Positions 42,061 to 51,034 of a stretch of 64,000 nucleotides of DNA are shown here, in pieces. A program made the translations under genes and the position numbers. The stretch lies in contig JAEYHZ010000004.1 of the NCBI GenBank assembly GCA_023409265.1, forward strand, positions 62,001-126,000. Direction: 5' to 3'. The notes under the pieces are model-generated. The model was not told the DNA's origin. It saw nothing but the letters and a program-made list of their open reading frames with translations, and made no database searches. Position 1 is the first letter of the stretch. Each line of letters opens with the position of its first letter. This DNA is from Bacillota bacterium. Its GTDB lineage: Bacteria; Bacillota; Clostridia; Acetivibrionales; DSM-1351.

Positions 42061-43170
42061 ATGGGTATTATAAATGGGCTAAAAAGCATAAGTCTGATGA
42101 AAAATGGAAAATCTCGAAGAGTTTCAAGCTATGATAGAACTGGAGGCAATAAGGATTATTATACACTTTGCCCTGATGAAAGCCTTGAAATATGTGATAT
42201 AAAAGGAGCAGGGTACATAAGACATATATGGATGACCATGGCACCTGATGGAATAGCTGCTGAGGATCATCTGCCAAGGAAGGTAATAATAAGGATGTTT
42301 TGGGACGGAGAAAAAAATCCTAGTGTAGAGGCTCCCATAGGAGATTTTTTTGGGATGGGTCATGGTATTACCAAAAATTTTACGTCAGCCTGTCTCATGA
42401 TGAGTCCTGAAGATGGTAAAGCATTTAACTGTTTCTTTCCAATGCCTTTCGCAACAAATGCAAGGATAGAGGTTGAAAGTGATTCAGATAATCCTTTAAA
42501 GTTTTATTTTTATATCGACTACGAAGAAGTGGAGCAGCTTCCAGACAATGAACTTAGATTCCATGCTTCGTGGAATAGGGAATGTCCAACAGATGGAGTT
42601 TCGGATAAGGAAATGGATAATGCACAATTTGAGTTTGGCGGTAAAAATGTTTCGGGAGCCGGAAATTATACCATACTTGAAGCAAGGGGCAAGGGACATT
42701 ATGTAGGCTGTAATTTTAACGTGCACAATCTCAGGGCTACAAATGAATGGAACTGGTATGGAGAAGGGGACGACATGATATTTATAGATGATGAGCAGTG
42801 GCCGCCATCGCTTCATGGAACCGGAACAGAAGATTATTTCAATACTGCGTGGTGTCCGCAGCAGGAGGTTTGCACTCCATACCACGGCATCATTCTGGGA
42901 GGGGGACCGAATTGGAGTGGGAGAATTTCAACATACAGATATCATATTCTTGATGCCATAATGTTTGACAAAAGCATAAGAGTTACAATAGAACATGGTC
43001 ATAACAATCATCGCAGCGATGATATTGCATCAACAGCCTATTGGTATCAGACTGAACCTCATATGGAATTCAGAGCCTTGCCAGGGTTGAAGGATAGACT
43101 GCCGTTGCCGGATACCAAGCCTATGAATGAAATAAATTTAAAAAATATTTTTGGACATAAAAATCCTTAA
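42061..43170 (+). CDS. DUF2961 protein, glycoside hydrolase family GH172
   Basis: 369 residues, no signal peptide, so cytoplasmic. Conserved DUF2961 pieces: GAGYIRHIWMTM, PSVEAPIGDFFGMGHG, FNCFFPMPFATNARIEVES, HGTGTEDYFNTAWCP and RISTYRYHILDAIMFDKSIRVTIEHGHNN. GH172 includes exo-acting alpha-D-arabinofuranosidases that attack mycobacterial-type D-arabinan, and a fructofuranosidase/difructose dianhydride enzyme. With a kinase fused to an arabinose-5-phosphate isomerase-type domain in the same operon, the D-arabinofuranosidase reading is the more likely. First gene of the operon, 157 bases after the operator, with a GAAGGTGG ribosome site. Confidence 0.87.
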   Translation: MGIINGLKSISLMKNGKSRRVSSYDRTGGNKDYYTLCPDESLEICDIKGAGYIRHIWMTMAPDGIAAEDHLPRKVIIRMFWDGEKNPSVEAPIGDFFGMGHGITKNFTSACLMMSPEDGKAFNCFFPMPFATNARIEVESDSDNPLKFYFYIDYEEVEQLPDNELRFHASWNRECPTDGVSDKEMDNAQFEFGGKNVSGAGNYTILEARGKGHYVGCNFNVHNLRATNEWNWYGEGDDMIFIDDEQWPPSLHGTGTEDYFNTAWCPQQEVCTPYHGIILGGGPNWSGRISTYRYHILDAIMFDKSIRVTIEHGHNNHRSDDIASTAYWYQTEPHMEFRALPGLKDRLPLPDTKPMNEINLKNIFGHKNP

Positions 43171-43240
43171 ATGCTATAATAGGGCTTGGATATGCAAAAA
43201 GCAGCAATAAGCTTGAATATTAAATATTTTCTACATTATG

Positions 43241-43254
43241 TGGAATCGGTTGCA
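43241..43254 (+). promoter_or_regulatory. Second LacI-type operator, before lacI
   Basis: TGGAATCGGTTGCA differs from the upstream perfect operator at two of fourteen positions and lies 24 bases before the lacI ATG, suggesting autoregulation. Confidence 0.65.
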
Positions 43255-43277
43255 TATCATGAAAGGAGATTACAAAA

Positions 43278-44288
43278 ATGAGTACAATTTATGATATTGC
43301 AAAGCGGGTAGGTGTTTCCCCTTCCACTGTATCAAGAGCGCTATCTTCCAATGGCTACTGCGATGAAGAGACTAGAAAGGCTATTGAAAAAGCGGCTAAA
43401 GAGCTTAATTATGCTCCTGACCATTCGGCAAAGATTTTGAGAACAAAGAAAACGAACAGGATTATATTTGCTATTCCAGATATATGCAATCCTTTCTATT
43501 TCGATATGATAAATGGTGCAAATACTGTACTTGAAAAATATGGATATCTAATGATTCTATTTTATACAAAGCACAGTCTCACAGAGGAATTAAAAGCTAT
43601 TCAGAATTTGAAAGAGAAAATTGCCGATGGAATGATCATGGTTTCATTCAACTTTTGTGATAAAAATATAAAGGCCATTAATTCATTAATTTCACCTGTG
43701 GTTCTGACAAACAAGTATGAGTCGGAGAAGGGTGAGGACAAGTTTGATTATGTATATGTGGATACTTATCTCGGAATAAGGCAGGCGACCGAACACCTTT
43801 TAAAACAAGGACATCAGAACATTGCCTACGTAGGAGGAGACATAAAGGAGCAAACCGGGCTGGAGCGTTATCAAGGATATAGGGATGCGATTATTGATGC
43901 CGGACTCAAGCTGGATGAAAAAAATGTTTTTGAATCCAATTACACTGAAAGCGGCGGTTACTTTTGCGGGAAGAAAATTTTGAAGCTGGAGGCAAAACCT
44001 TCTGCTGTAGTTGCTTCAAATGATTTGATGGCAATAGGTGTTATGAATGCGTGCGATGAGGAGGGTATAAAAATTCCCGACGAAATAGCCATCGTAGGTA
44101 TGGATAATACCGAATTGGCTACAAGAGTTACGCCAAAACTTACCTCTGTTGCAATGCTGCAGGAGGAAATTGGAAGAAATGCAGCACAGATGCTAATGGA
44201 TCGTCTTCAGGAAAGCGATTTTACTAAAAAAAGAATTAAACTCTTTCCACGATTGGTCGTTAGAGAATCCAGTGTAAAAAAGGAATGA
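43278..44288 (+). CDS. LacI-family transcriptional repressor
   Basis: 336 residues. HTH at the N-terminus (IYDIAKRVGVSPSTVSRALSSNGYCDEETRKAIEKAAKELNYAPD) and a periplasmic-binding-like sensor (about 60-330; GMDNTELATRVTPKLTSV near the end). The two TGGAATCG-type palindromes nearby are its probable operators, one over the operon promoter and one before its own gene. The effector is likely a sugar or sugar phosphate of this locus. Confidence 0.94.
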   Translation: MSTIYDIAKRVGVSPSTVSRALSSNGYCDEETRKAIEKAAKELNYAPDHSAKILRTKKTNRIIFAIPDICNPFYFDMINGANTVLEKYGYLMILFYTKHSLTEELKAIQNLKEKIADGMIMVSFNFCDKNIKAINSLISPVVLTNKYESEKGEDKFDYVYVDTYLGIRQATEHLLKQGHQNIAYVGGDIKEQTGLERYQGYRDAIIDAGLKLDEKNVFESNYTESGGYFCGKKILKLEAKPSAVVASNDLMAIGVMNACDEEGIKIPDEIAIVGMDNTELATRVTPKLTSVAMLQEEIGRNAAQMLMDRLQESDFTKKRIKLFPRLVVRESSVKKE

Positions 44289-44380
44289 GGAAATAGAAAA
44301 ATAGCCTGGAAATTTCATGAGTTTGTATCCCGAGTCAACCCTGAAAAATATATATTAAAAGTTGAAGGGAAAAATAAACA

Positions 44381-45530
44381 ATGATTCCTAAGCGATTCAA
44401 AAGATTGGGCACTAGAATTGTATACTGCCTAATAATATGTATTGGTTTTACGGCGTGTTCAGCAAATGCTGTAAAACCGGATCCGGTATCCTCAGGTCCA
44501 AAGGATAGGACAGATGAAGAGGGAAAGCTGTCTTTCTCAAAGGCAGTTAAGATTGCAAGAGTAACAGGAGCGACTCCCGAGGGAGAAATTCTACCAAATT
44601 CCCAACAGGACAGATGAACTTTATCAGGTAAACGGTACGGATTTGGGAATACTATGGGACTCAGGCGGAGGGTCTGTAATGGCTGTTTTTGGAGATACTT
44701 TCGGCTCAGGATGGACGGGGCCGGGAGGAAATGGGAATGACTGGAGGAGCAATGTTCTTGCTGTTTCCACAGATAAAAACCTCTCAGACGGCTTAGCTTT
44801 TTCATCCATGATTACCGGGCCGGATGGTTATGCAAAACAGATAATAGAATCATTTCATGATACCTCGGGGGATGGTGACTTTACCTCCATACCAACTGCA
44901 GGGATATCAGTAGGAAATAGAAACTTCATACATTACATGAATGTGAAGGCCTGGGGAAATCCTGGCTATTGGACCACAAATTTTTCAGAATTAGTCTACT
45001 CGGATGACAATGGACAAAATTGGATTCCGTCTGGTGTAAAATGGGGATCTTCAAGTAATTTTGCTCAAGCTGCGTTAACTAAAGAAAACGGCTATGTATA
45101 CATACTGGGAACAACTTCCGGCCGGCAGGGTAATATTTGCATTGCAAGGGTTCCAAATAACTGTGTCCTTGATAAGAATAAATATGAATATTGGAACGGA
45201 CAGTGTTGGACTGCCGGTAAAGAAGAGGCAGCAGCAGCCATTGTTCAAGGACCTGTTGCAGAACTGTCAGTTCAATATAATTCCCATTTCAAAAGATGGA
45301 TTATTTGTTATCTCAATGAGTCTATTGGACAGATTGTTGCACGTGATGCAAAGGAGATAGTGGGACCCTGGAGCGATGAAAAGAGCATTGCCGACAGTAA
45401 TGACTACCCGGGCATGTATGGTTCATTTATTCATCCATGGACTAATGCCGGAACCGATCTTTATTTTACAATGTCACAGTGGGATCCCTACAATGTATAT
45501 CTTATGCACTCTAAAATCAGTATAAAGTGA
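44381..45530 (+). pseudogene. DUF4185 lipoprotein (GH183-type endo-D-arabinanase family), interrupted by a frameshift
   Basis: Two frames join into one protein of about 380 residues. Frame one (44381-44617) gives a signal peptide with lipobox GFTAC and ends just past VTGATPEGE. One base offset near 44583-44587 continues as EKFYQIPNRTDELYQVNGTDLGILWDSGGG, which is the DUF4185 domain to 45530. The domain (WDSGGGSVMAVFGDTFG, YSDDNGQNW, YPGMYGSFIHPW, YFTMSQWDPYNVYLMHS) looks intact. DUF4185 proteins include endo-D-arabinanases (GH183). The lipid anchor would put it outside the cell, generating oligosaccharides for the importer that follows. Sequencing error, recent mutation or frameshifting all fit. 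Confidence 0.75.
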
Positions 45531-45633
45531 ATATGCATTCCAAAAAACAGATAATCAAGGAACTCTGTTTTATGTAAATGTTTTAAAAGGGTAAAACTTT
45601 TTAAATAAACAAATTTTTTAGGAGGAAATGTAT

Positions 45634-47013
45634 ATGAAAAAATTTAGTAAGCTGATGGCATTGGCTATCGCCGTAACAATGTCAATATCTGTGATATTTA
45701 CAGGCTGTGGGCCATCCAACGAAAAATCGCCTGCAGATGCTACAGGCACAGCCGGAGAATCCGCTGCCACAACAACAACGGAAGCTACAACCAGCAAACC
45801 GGCAGATTTGAATGCGGAAATTAAAGTTCTTACTTATGCTCATGCTGCTGATGGAAAGGATAGCTTTACAAAATCCTTGGATGAAAGTGTCAAGAATTTA
45901 AACAAGAACTTTCCTGGTATTAAGATTAAATGGGTCAATGTTCCATACGGAGAATATGAAAACAAAGTAAGACTTGCACTCTCTTCAGGTACAGGTGCAG
46001 ACATCATATGGGTTGATACTCCTAATTTGGCCAGCTATGCTGCTAATGGTGCATTAACTCCGCTGGATGAATATTGGGATCCAAGTGATTATGATGATTT
46101 ATTGGATTCAAGCAAGCAGGCAATGAAATATAATGGAAAGATATATGCTGCACCTTTAAATGAAGCCAATTTATGTCTATTCTACAATAAAGATCTGACA
46201 GATAAAGCTGGAATCACACCTCCAAAAACTGTTGCAGAGGCATGGACCTGGGAACAGTTCTATGAAGCTGCAAAAAAGCTTACAGAGAAAGATGCAAACG
46301 GAAAAGTGAAGGTTTATGGAGCATCACCATCGATGACTGCTGTTACTGATGTAAATGAAGGTTCTACTTTTGGACTTATATCCTGGATCTGGCAGGGTGG
46401 TGGAGAGATATTAAGTGAGGATGGCACTAAAGCGACTGGTGTATTTGACAGTGCACAGAATATTGAAACCTTAAAGTTCTTTCAGAAATTCTATACTGAA
46501 GGGATAGCACCCAAACAAGCAATTGCAAATGGATTTGAAACTGGAAAAGTAGCAATGTTTTTTGTAGGACCATGGGAGTTCGGATATTTAAAAGAAAAAT
46601 TCCCGAAATTTAATGTTGGAACTACTCCGCTTCCTAGAAATGTTCAAGCAGGCAGCCCTACCGGAAGCTGGGATATGGCAATTACATCCCAGTGCAAGGA
46701 ACCACAAGCTGCATGGGAATATATAAAGCAGGTAACCGGAAAAGAAGATAGTAAGAAAAGAACAGATCTGACAGGTGACCTGCCTGCGAGAAAGTCGGTA
46801 TTGGAGCAATCAGAGCAATTAAAGACAGAATTATTCCAACCAATAAAGGATCAATTGATGAATGGGGCAAAACCAAGACCCGTTTCACCTGTTTATCCTA
46901 AAATATCAGAGGCACTGACAAAAGCATTCAATGATGTTGCGTTTGGTAAAGACCCGGCTGAAACTGTAAAGAAATATGCAGATATTATGCAAAAGGCTAT
47001 AGATGGTAAATAG
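45634..47013 (+). CDS. Sugar ABC transporter substrate-binding lipoprotein (UgpB/MalE type)
   Basis: 459 residues from ATG 45634, with AGGAGG 8 bases upstream. Lipobox FTGC, then a Thr/Ala linker and an extracellular solute-binding family 1 domain (INVPYGEYENKVRLALSSGTGADIIW, GYLKEKFPKFNVGTTPLP). A strong hairpin (47042-47085) follows, typical after such genes and likely to raise the level of this protein over the permeases. The ligand is probably an oligosaccharide released by the DUF4185 enzyme; this is inferred from the operon. Confidence 0.93.
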   Translation: MKKFSKLMALAIAVTMSISVIFTGCGPSNEKSPADATGTAGESAATTTTEATTSKPADLNAEIKVLTYAHAADGKDSFTKSLDESVKNLNKNFPGIKIKWVNVPYGEYENKVRLALSSGTGADIIWVDTPNLASYAANGALTPLDEYWDPSDYDDLLDSSKQAMKYNGKIYAAPLNEANLCLFYNKDLTDKAGITPPKTVAEAWTWEQFYEAAKKLTEKDANGKVKVYGASPSMTAVTDVNEGSTFGLISWIWQGGGEILSEDGTKATGVFDSAQNIETLKFFQKFYTEGIAPKQAIANGFETGKVAMFFVGPWEFGYLKEKFPKFNVGTTPLPRNVQAGSPTGSWDMAITSQCKEPQAAWEYIKQVTGKEDSKKRTDLTGDLPARKSVLEQSEQLKTELFQPIKDQLMNGAKPRPVSPVYPKISEALTKAFNDVAFGKDPAETVKKYADIMQKAIDGK

Positions 47014-47041
47014 TATTATTAATAACTATTATTGATTTTAA

Positions 47042-47085
47042 ATACCTGTCATTTGGGGAGTTATCTATCTCTAAATGACAGGTAT
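47042..47085 (+). terminator. Intercistronic hairpin after the binding-protein gene
   Basis: 13-bp perfect stem ATACCTGTCATTT/AAATGACAGGTAT with an 18-base loop and no T run, so more likely an mRNA-stabilising or partial-termination structure than a full terminator. Confidence 0.75.
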
Positions 47086-47135
47086 GAAAATTAAATTAGA
47101 GACATGGTTAAATAAAAAAGCCTGGAGTGATAAAT

Positions 47136-48047
47136 ATGTGGGAGGACAGAAATACCCTAAGAAAGCCAAGAACACTTAATAGAAAATTCATGGATAATTT
47201 ACAAGGCTATGGCTTTATAGCAATACCTGTACTTATTATAGCTTTATTCGGACTATATCCTGCTATAAATGTATTTGTTATGAGCTTTCAGAAATTCAAT
47301 ATGCTGGCGGGCAGTGATAACGCCGCTTTCACAGGTATAAGCAACTATTTGAATTTAATAAAAGATGAAACTTTTTGGCATACCTTTAAAAATTCCTTTA
47401 CTTTTACTATATTTGTAGTACCAATTCAATCGTTTATAGCACTTTGCTTTGCGGTTTTAATTAATCAGAAACTGAAAGGTGTAGAGTTTTTTAGAACTAT
47501 TTTTTTCTTTCCGGTAGTCATGTCGTTTGTTGTAGTATCAATCTTTTGGAAAATGATTTATGAGCCTAATTATGGACTTGCAAACACAATACTTTCTTTT
47601 TTTGGGATTCCTCAACAGCAGTTTTTAATAGATCCCAAGCAGGCAATGGCATGTGTCATTATAATGTGCATTTGGAAAAGCTGGGGTTGGTATATGGTAA
47701 TATTTTTATCCGGCTTGCAGGAAATACCCAAAGATTTGTATGAATCTTCATATATTGATGGGGCGTCTGTGCTTAGAAGGTTTTTTTCAATCACTCTTCC
47801 TTTGCTGAAGAGAACTACTTTCTTTGTACTAATTATGACTACTATCGATTCTTTCAAAGTCTTTACACCTGTTTATATTATGACTGGTGGAGGACCCTTA
47901 GGCACCACTGATACCCTGGTACATTATATATGGAAAACAGCATTCAGGATGAATGATATGGGTAATGCTGCTGCAATGTCTATTTGTTTATTTATTATTG
48001 TATTTGCTATTACCATTATTCAAATGAAAGCATCAAAGGCTGAATAA
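47136..48047 (+). CDS. Sugar ABC transporter permease (MalF/UgpA type)
   Basis: 303 residues from ATG 47136 with GGAG 8 bases upstream. Six helices; EAA-type loop KDLYESSYIDGASVLRRFFSITLPLLKR contacts the ATPase. No ATPase gene is in the operon, so a shared MsmK/UgpC-type ATPase encoded elsewhere must drive import, as is common in Firmicutes. Confidence 0.93.
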   Translation: MWEDRNTLRKPRTLNRKFMDNLQGYGFIAIPVLIIALFGLYPAINVFVMSFQKFNMLAGSDNAAFTGISNYLNLIKDETFWHTFKNSFTFTIFVVPIQSFIALCFAVLINQKLKGVEFFRTIFFFPVVMSFVVVSIFWKMIYEPNYGLANTILSFFGIPQQQFLIDPKQAMACVIIMCIWKSWGWYMVIFLSGLQEIPKDLYESSYIDGASVLRRFFSITLPLLKRTTFFVLIMTTIDSFKVFTPVYIMTGGGPLGTTDTLVHYIWKTAFRMNDMGNAAAMSICLFIIVFAITIIQMKASKAE

Positions 48048-48091
48048 GAGCTGCGCTTAAGACATTCACATTTTTTATAGAAGGTGATGAA

Positions 48092-48940
48092 ATGAATTTA
48101 AAAAATAATAGGAATTATATTGGGAATATTGTTACGTATGCAATATTTACGATTACAGCTTTAATGGTATTGATACCGTTATTTTGGGTTATCGGCAATT
48201 CCTTTAGACCAACTGAAGAGATTGGAAAGTATACTGATTTAAGTTTAAAGCTTTTTATACCTGATATAGTGACCTTCAAAAATTATACAATGCTTTTTAC
48301 AGACTATCCGTTTTTAAGATATATTTTTAATACACTTTTTGTAGCTGTTACCGTAACAGTTTTGAGCCTTTTGTTGAATTCAATGGCGGCATTTTCTTTT
48401 GCAAGAATAAATTTTTACGGTAAAAATGTTATTTTCCCTATTCTGCTGGCAACCTTGATTGTACCTGGAGAGGTTATGCTGCTTCCGTCTTATATGCTCA
48501 TAAAAGACCTCGGACTTATGGACAGTTACTTTGCATTGATTTTACCGGCTCTGGGAGGAGCTTTCGGAATTTTTTACCTCAGACAATGCTTTATGGGAAT
48601 ACCCAAAGAGCTGGAGGAAGCTGCAGACATTGATGGCTGTAGTAAAACAGGAATACTTTTTAAAATATTCATCCCATTGGCAAAGCCTTCACTTATTACT
48701 CTGGGACTAATGACGTTTATGGGACAATGGGATGGTTTTATTTGGCCTTTAACTGTGTTGACAACGCCGGAAAAATACTTATTGCAGGTTGGTCTCAACT
48801 ACTTGACCGGGGAGCATTTCAGTGAATGGGGAGCAATATTTGCAGGAGCAATGGTATGTACTATTCCAATTATACTTATTTTTATCAGCTTACAAAAATA
48901 TTATATTGAAGGGATAGCATCTTCGGGAATAAAGGGATAG
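48092..48940 (+). CDS. Sugar ABC transporter permease (MalG/UgpE type)
   Basis: 282 residues, six helices. The EAA loop is ELEEAADIDGCSKTGILFKIFIPLAKPSLITL. AGAAGGTGATG precedes the ATG, 45 bases after the first permease. It pairs with it to form the membrane channel. Confidence 0.93.
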   Translation: MNLKNNRNYIGNIVTYAIFTITALMVLIPLFWVIGNSFRPTEEIGKYTDLSLKLFIPDIVTFKNYTMLFTDYPFLRYIFNTLFVAVTVTVLSLLLNSMAAFSFARINFYGKNVIFPILLATLIVPGEVMLLPSYMLIKDLGLMDSYFALILPALGGAFGIFYLRQCFMGIPKELEEAADIDGCSKTGILFKIFIPLAKPSLITLGLMTFMGQWDGFIWPLTVLTTPEKYLLQVGLNYLTGEHFSEWGAIFAGAMVCTIPIILIFISLQKYYIEGIASSGIKG

Positions 48941-48970
48941 ATATTACTAAAGTGAATTTGGAGTATTTTT

Positions 48971-50983
48971 ATGAATAAAGAATATAAATTAAAGGTTGAT
49001 ACGCAAATTGAACAGTTTATTTCCAATATTACATTTCCTGAATTGGGTGATTGCAGCCATGAGACAACAATAGAAAAAATAAGCAGCAACAGCTTTAAGA
49101 TAAAGATTGGCTTTACATTGGAAAATGAGCTCGCGATAGATTGTTGGGAAATTCAAATAAGCCCTGCCTTTTTTCCGAGTTTTCATTGGATGCCGCATCT
49201 TACCCCAACTGACAGGAATATTATTTCACAGCATTGTTTTAAATCTCCGGCGTTGATTGCTTCTGATGCATCAAAACAGCTTATTATCATACCGGACCTG
49301 GATCTGGTGGCAAAAAGTCCGGTGAAATGGTTTATGGATATGGACGCAGATAAAAATATCCTAACACTTGGGATAAGCGAATATATGGTTGAAGGACATG
49401 TTTTATATACAAGACAGCCTGGGATGGTTATTCCGGAAGGCAAGCTGGAAATTGGTTTTTATCTGATGCTGGAGACTGATGAGGGGTCACTGCTAAATCC
49501 ATGGCGTAATGTACTTTCTTTTTTATGGGAGAAGTGGGGTGCCGCACTATTTGATAATGGACAACCTGTCAATAAGCCAATGCTGCCATTTGTAGAGCAT
49601 GCCTTTGAATGGGCCTTCAACAGGTGGGGTAACAGCGTATGGCAGGAATTTAAACTGAATGGCCAGGATGTTGGTGCCCCAAGCTTTATTGTCAATGTTA
49701 CGCAAAGTCCAAATTATGTGGGAGAAGTGAATGAAAGGGAAATACGTTCCATTTGGAATCAGGCATGGTTCAGTTCACTCAGAAGCGCCCAGGGCCTATA
49801 CAGATATGGTAAACGTGTTAAAAGGAAGGACTTGATTGAAAAAGCACTGCTTACAAAGGAGCTTGCATTATCTGCACCCCAAAGAAATGGATTCTTTCCG
49901 GCTGTTATCTGTACTGAGATGACACAGGTTGACATTGGCGGAAAATTATTTTCCAGGTCCAAGGGCTGGGAAACCTGCTATTGGGGAAATTCCAACAGAA
50001 ATCCATTTTCGGCTGGAGAAATTAAATCTGCACCCTATCATATATTGGATATGAGTTGGACAGCCTTCCTTATGCTTAATTGGTATACCGAGCTGGAAGC
50101 AGATGAACGTTTAAAAAGGTATGCATTGACCTATGCTCAAAGTCTTTTAAAGATTCAAAGACAGGACGGCTTTTTCCCGGCGTGGCTGGATATGGAAGAT
50201 TTAAAACCAAAGGGCGTACTTGATGATTCACCTGAAACCTCTATGTCTGTGACATTTCTACTGAATGCATACAAGGTTTCGGGCGATGAAAACTACCTGA
50301 ACAGTGCATTAAAGGCAATAGAGGCAGTTATAGAGCATATTTTACCGGAAGGCCGCTGGGAGGACTTTGAAACCTATTGGTCCTGCAGTTCATTCGGGCA
50401 GAAGGATTTAGTGGGAAAAAAGGTTAAACGTAACAATATGTATAAGCAGTGCAATTTTTCCATGTATTGGACTGCAGAGGCATTGTATTATAGCTACAAA
50501 ATCACTGGAGATAAAAAATACCTGCAATGGGGTCAAAGATGCCTGGACGAAATGCTTATGACTCAGGCTTCGTGGCAGCCTCCCTACATTTATGTTAATA
50601 CACTTGGAGGTTTCGGGGTCATGAACTGTGATGGCGAGTGGAATGACTCAAGGCAAAGCCTATTTGCAGAGCTTATTATAAATTACGGAATTGAACTTGA
50701 GTTGGAGGAATATGTACAGAGGGGACTTGCTGCTCTAAAAGCGTCCTTTGTAATGATGTACTGTCCTGAAAATGAGCGGACCAAGGAACAGTGGGAGAAA
50801 AGATGGCCATTTTTTGATAAATCTGACTATGGCTTTATGATGGAGAACTATGGGCATGATGGAGTTACAAACAATGATGGACTGGGAATAGGTGAGTTTA
50901 CTATTTATGATTGGGGAAATGGAGCAGCTGCGGAAGCTTATATGAGAATTACCGATCATTTCGGAGAGAAATTTATTATTTAA
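48971..50983 (+). CDS. Large cytoplasmic protein of unknown family, probable (alpha/alpha)-barrel glycosidase
   Basis: 670 residues, no signal peptide. I do not recognise the family. The first about 200 residues look beta-rich (SPAFFPSFHWMPHLTPTDRN), the rest has the repeating helix pairs typical of (alpha/alpha)6 barrels: WNQAWFSSLRSAQGLYRYGKR, AYHILDMSWTAFLMLNWY, SVTFLLNAYKVSGDENYLNSALKAIEAV, SMYWTAEALYYSYKITGDKKYLQWGQ. Several conserved-looking acidic/aromatic stretches (QRNGFFPAV, DGFFPAWLDMED, CDGEWNDSRQS) may hold the active site. In this operon an intracellular glycosidase or lyase acting on imported oligosaccharides is plausible. GGAG precedes the ATG. Confidence 0.75.
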   Translation: MNKEYKLKVDTQIEQFISNITFPELGDCSHETTIEKISSNSFKIKIGFTLENELAIDCWEIQISPAFFPSFHWMPHLTPTDRNIISQHCFKSPALIASDASKQLIIIPDLDLVAKSPVKWFMDMDADKNILTLGISEYMVEGHVLYTRQPGMVIPEGKLEIGFYLMLETDEGSLLNPWRNVLSFLWEKWGAALFDNGQPVNKPMLPFVEHAFEWAFNRWGNSVWQEFKLNGQDVGAPSFIVNVTQSPNYVGEVNEREIRSIWNQAWFSSLRSAQGLYRYGKRVKRKDLIEKALLTKELALSAPQRNGFFPAVICTEMTQVDIGGKLFSRSKGWETCYWGNSNRNPFSAGEIKSAPYHILDMSWTAFLMLNWYTELEADERLKRYALTYAQSLLKIQRQDGFFPAWLDMEDLKPKGVLDDSPETSMSVTFLLNAYKVSGDENYLNSALKAIEAVIEHILPEGRWEDFETYWSCSSFGQKDLVGKKVKRNNMYKQCNFSMYWTAEALYYSYKITGDKKYLQWGQRCLDEMLMTQASWQPPYIYVNTLGGFGVMNCDGEWNDSRQSLFAELIINYGIELELEEYVQRGLAALKASFVMMYCPENERTKEQWEKRWPFFDKSDYGFMMENYGHDGVTNNDGLGIGEFTIYDWGNGAAAEAYMRITDHFGEKFII

Positions 50984-51034
50984 TTATGCCTGATTATTTA
51001 CCTATATTATGTTTAAAGAAAAGGGCTTATATTT

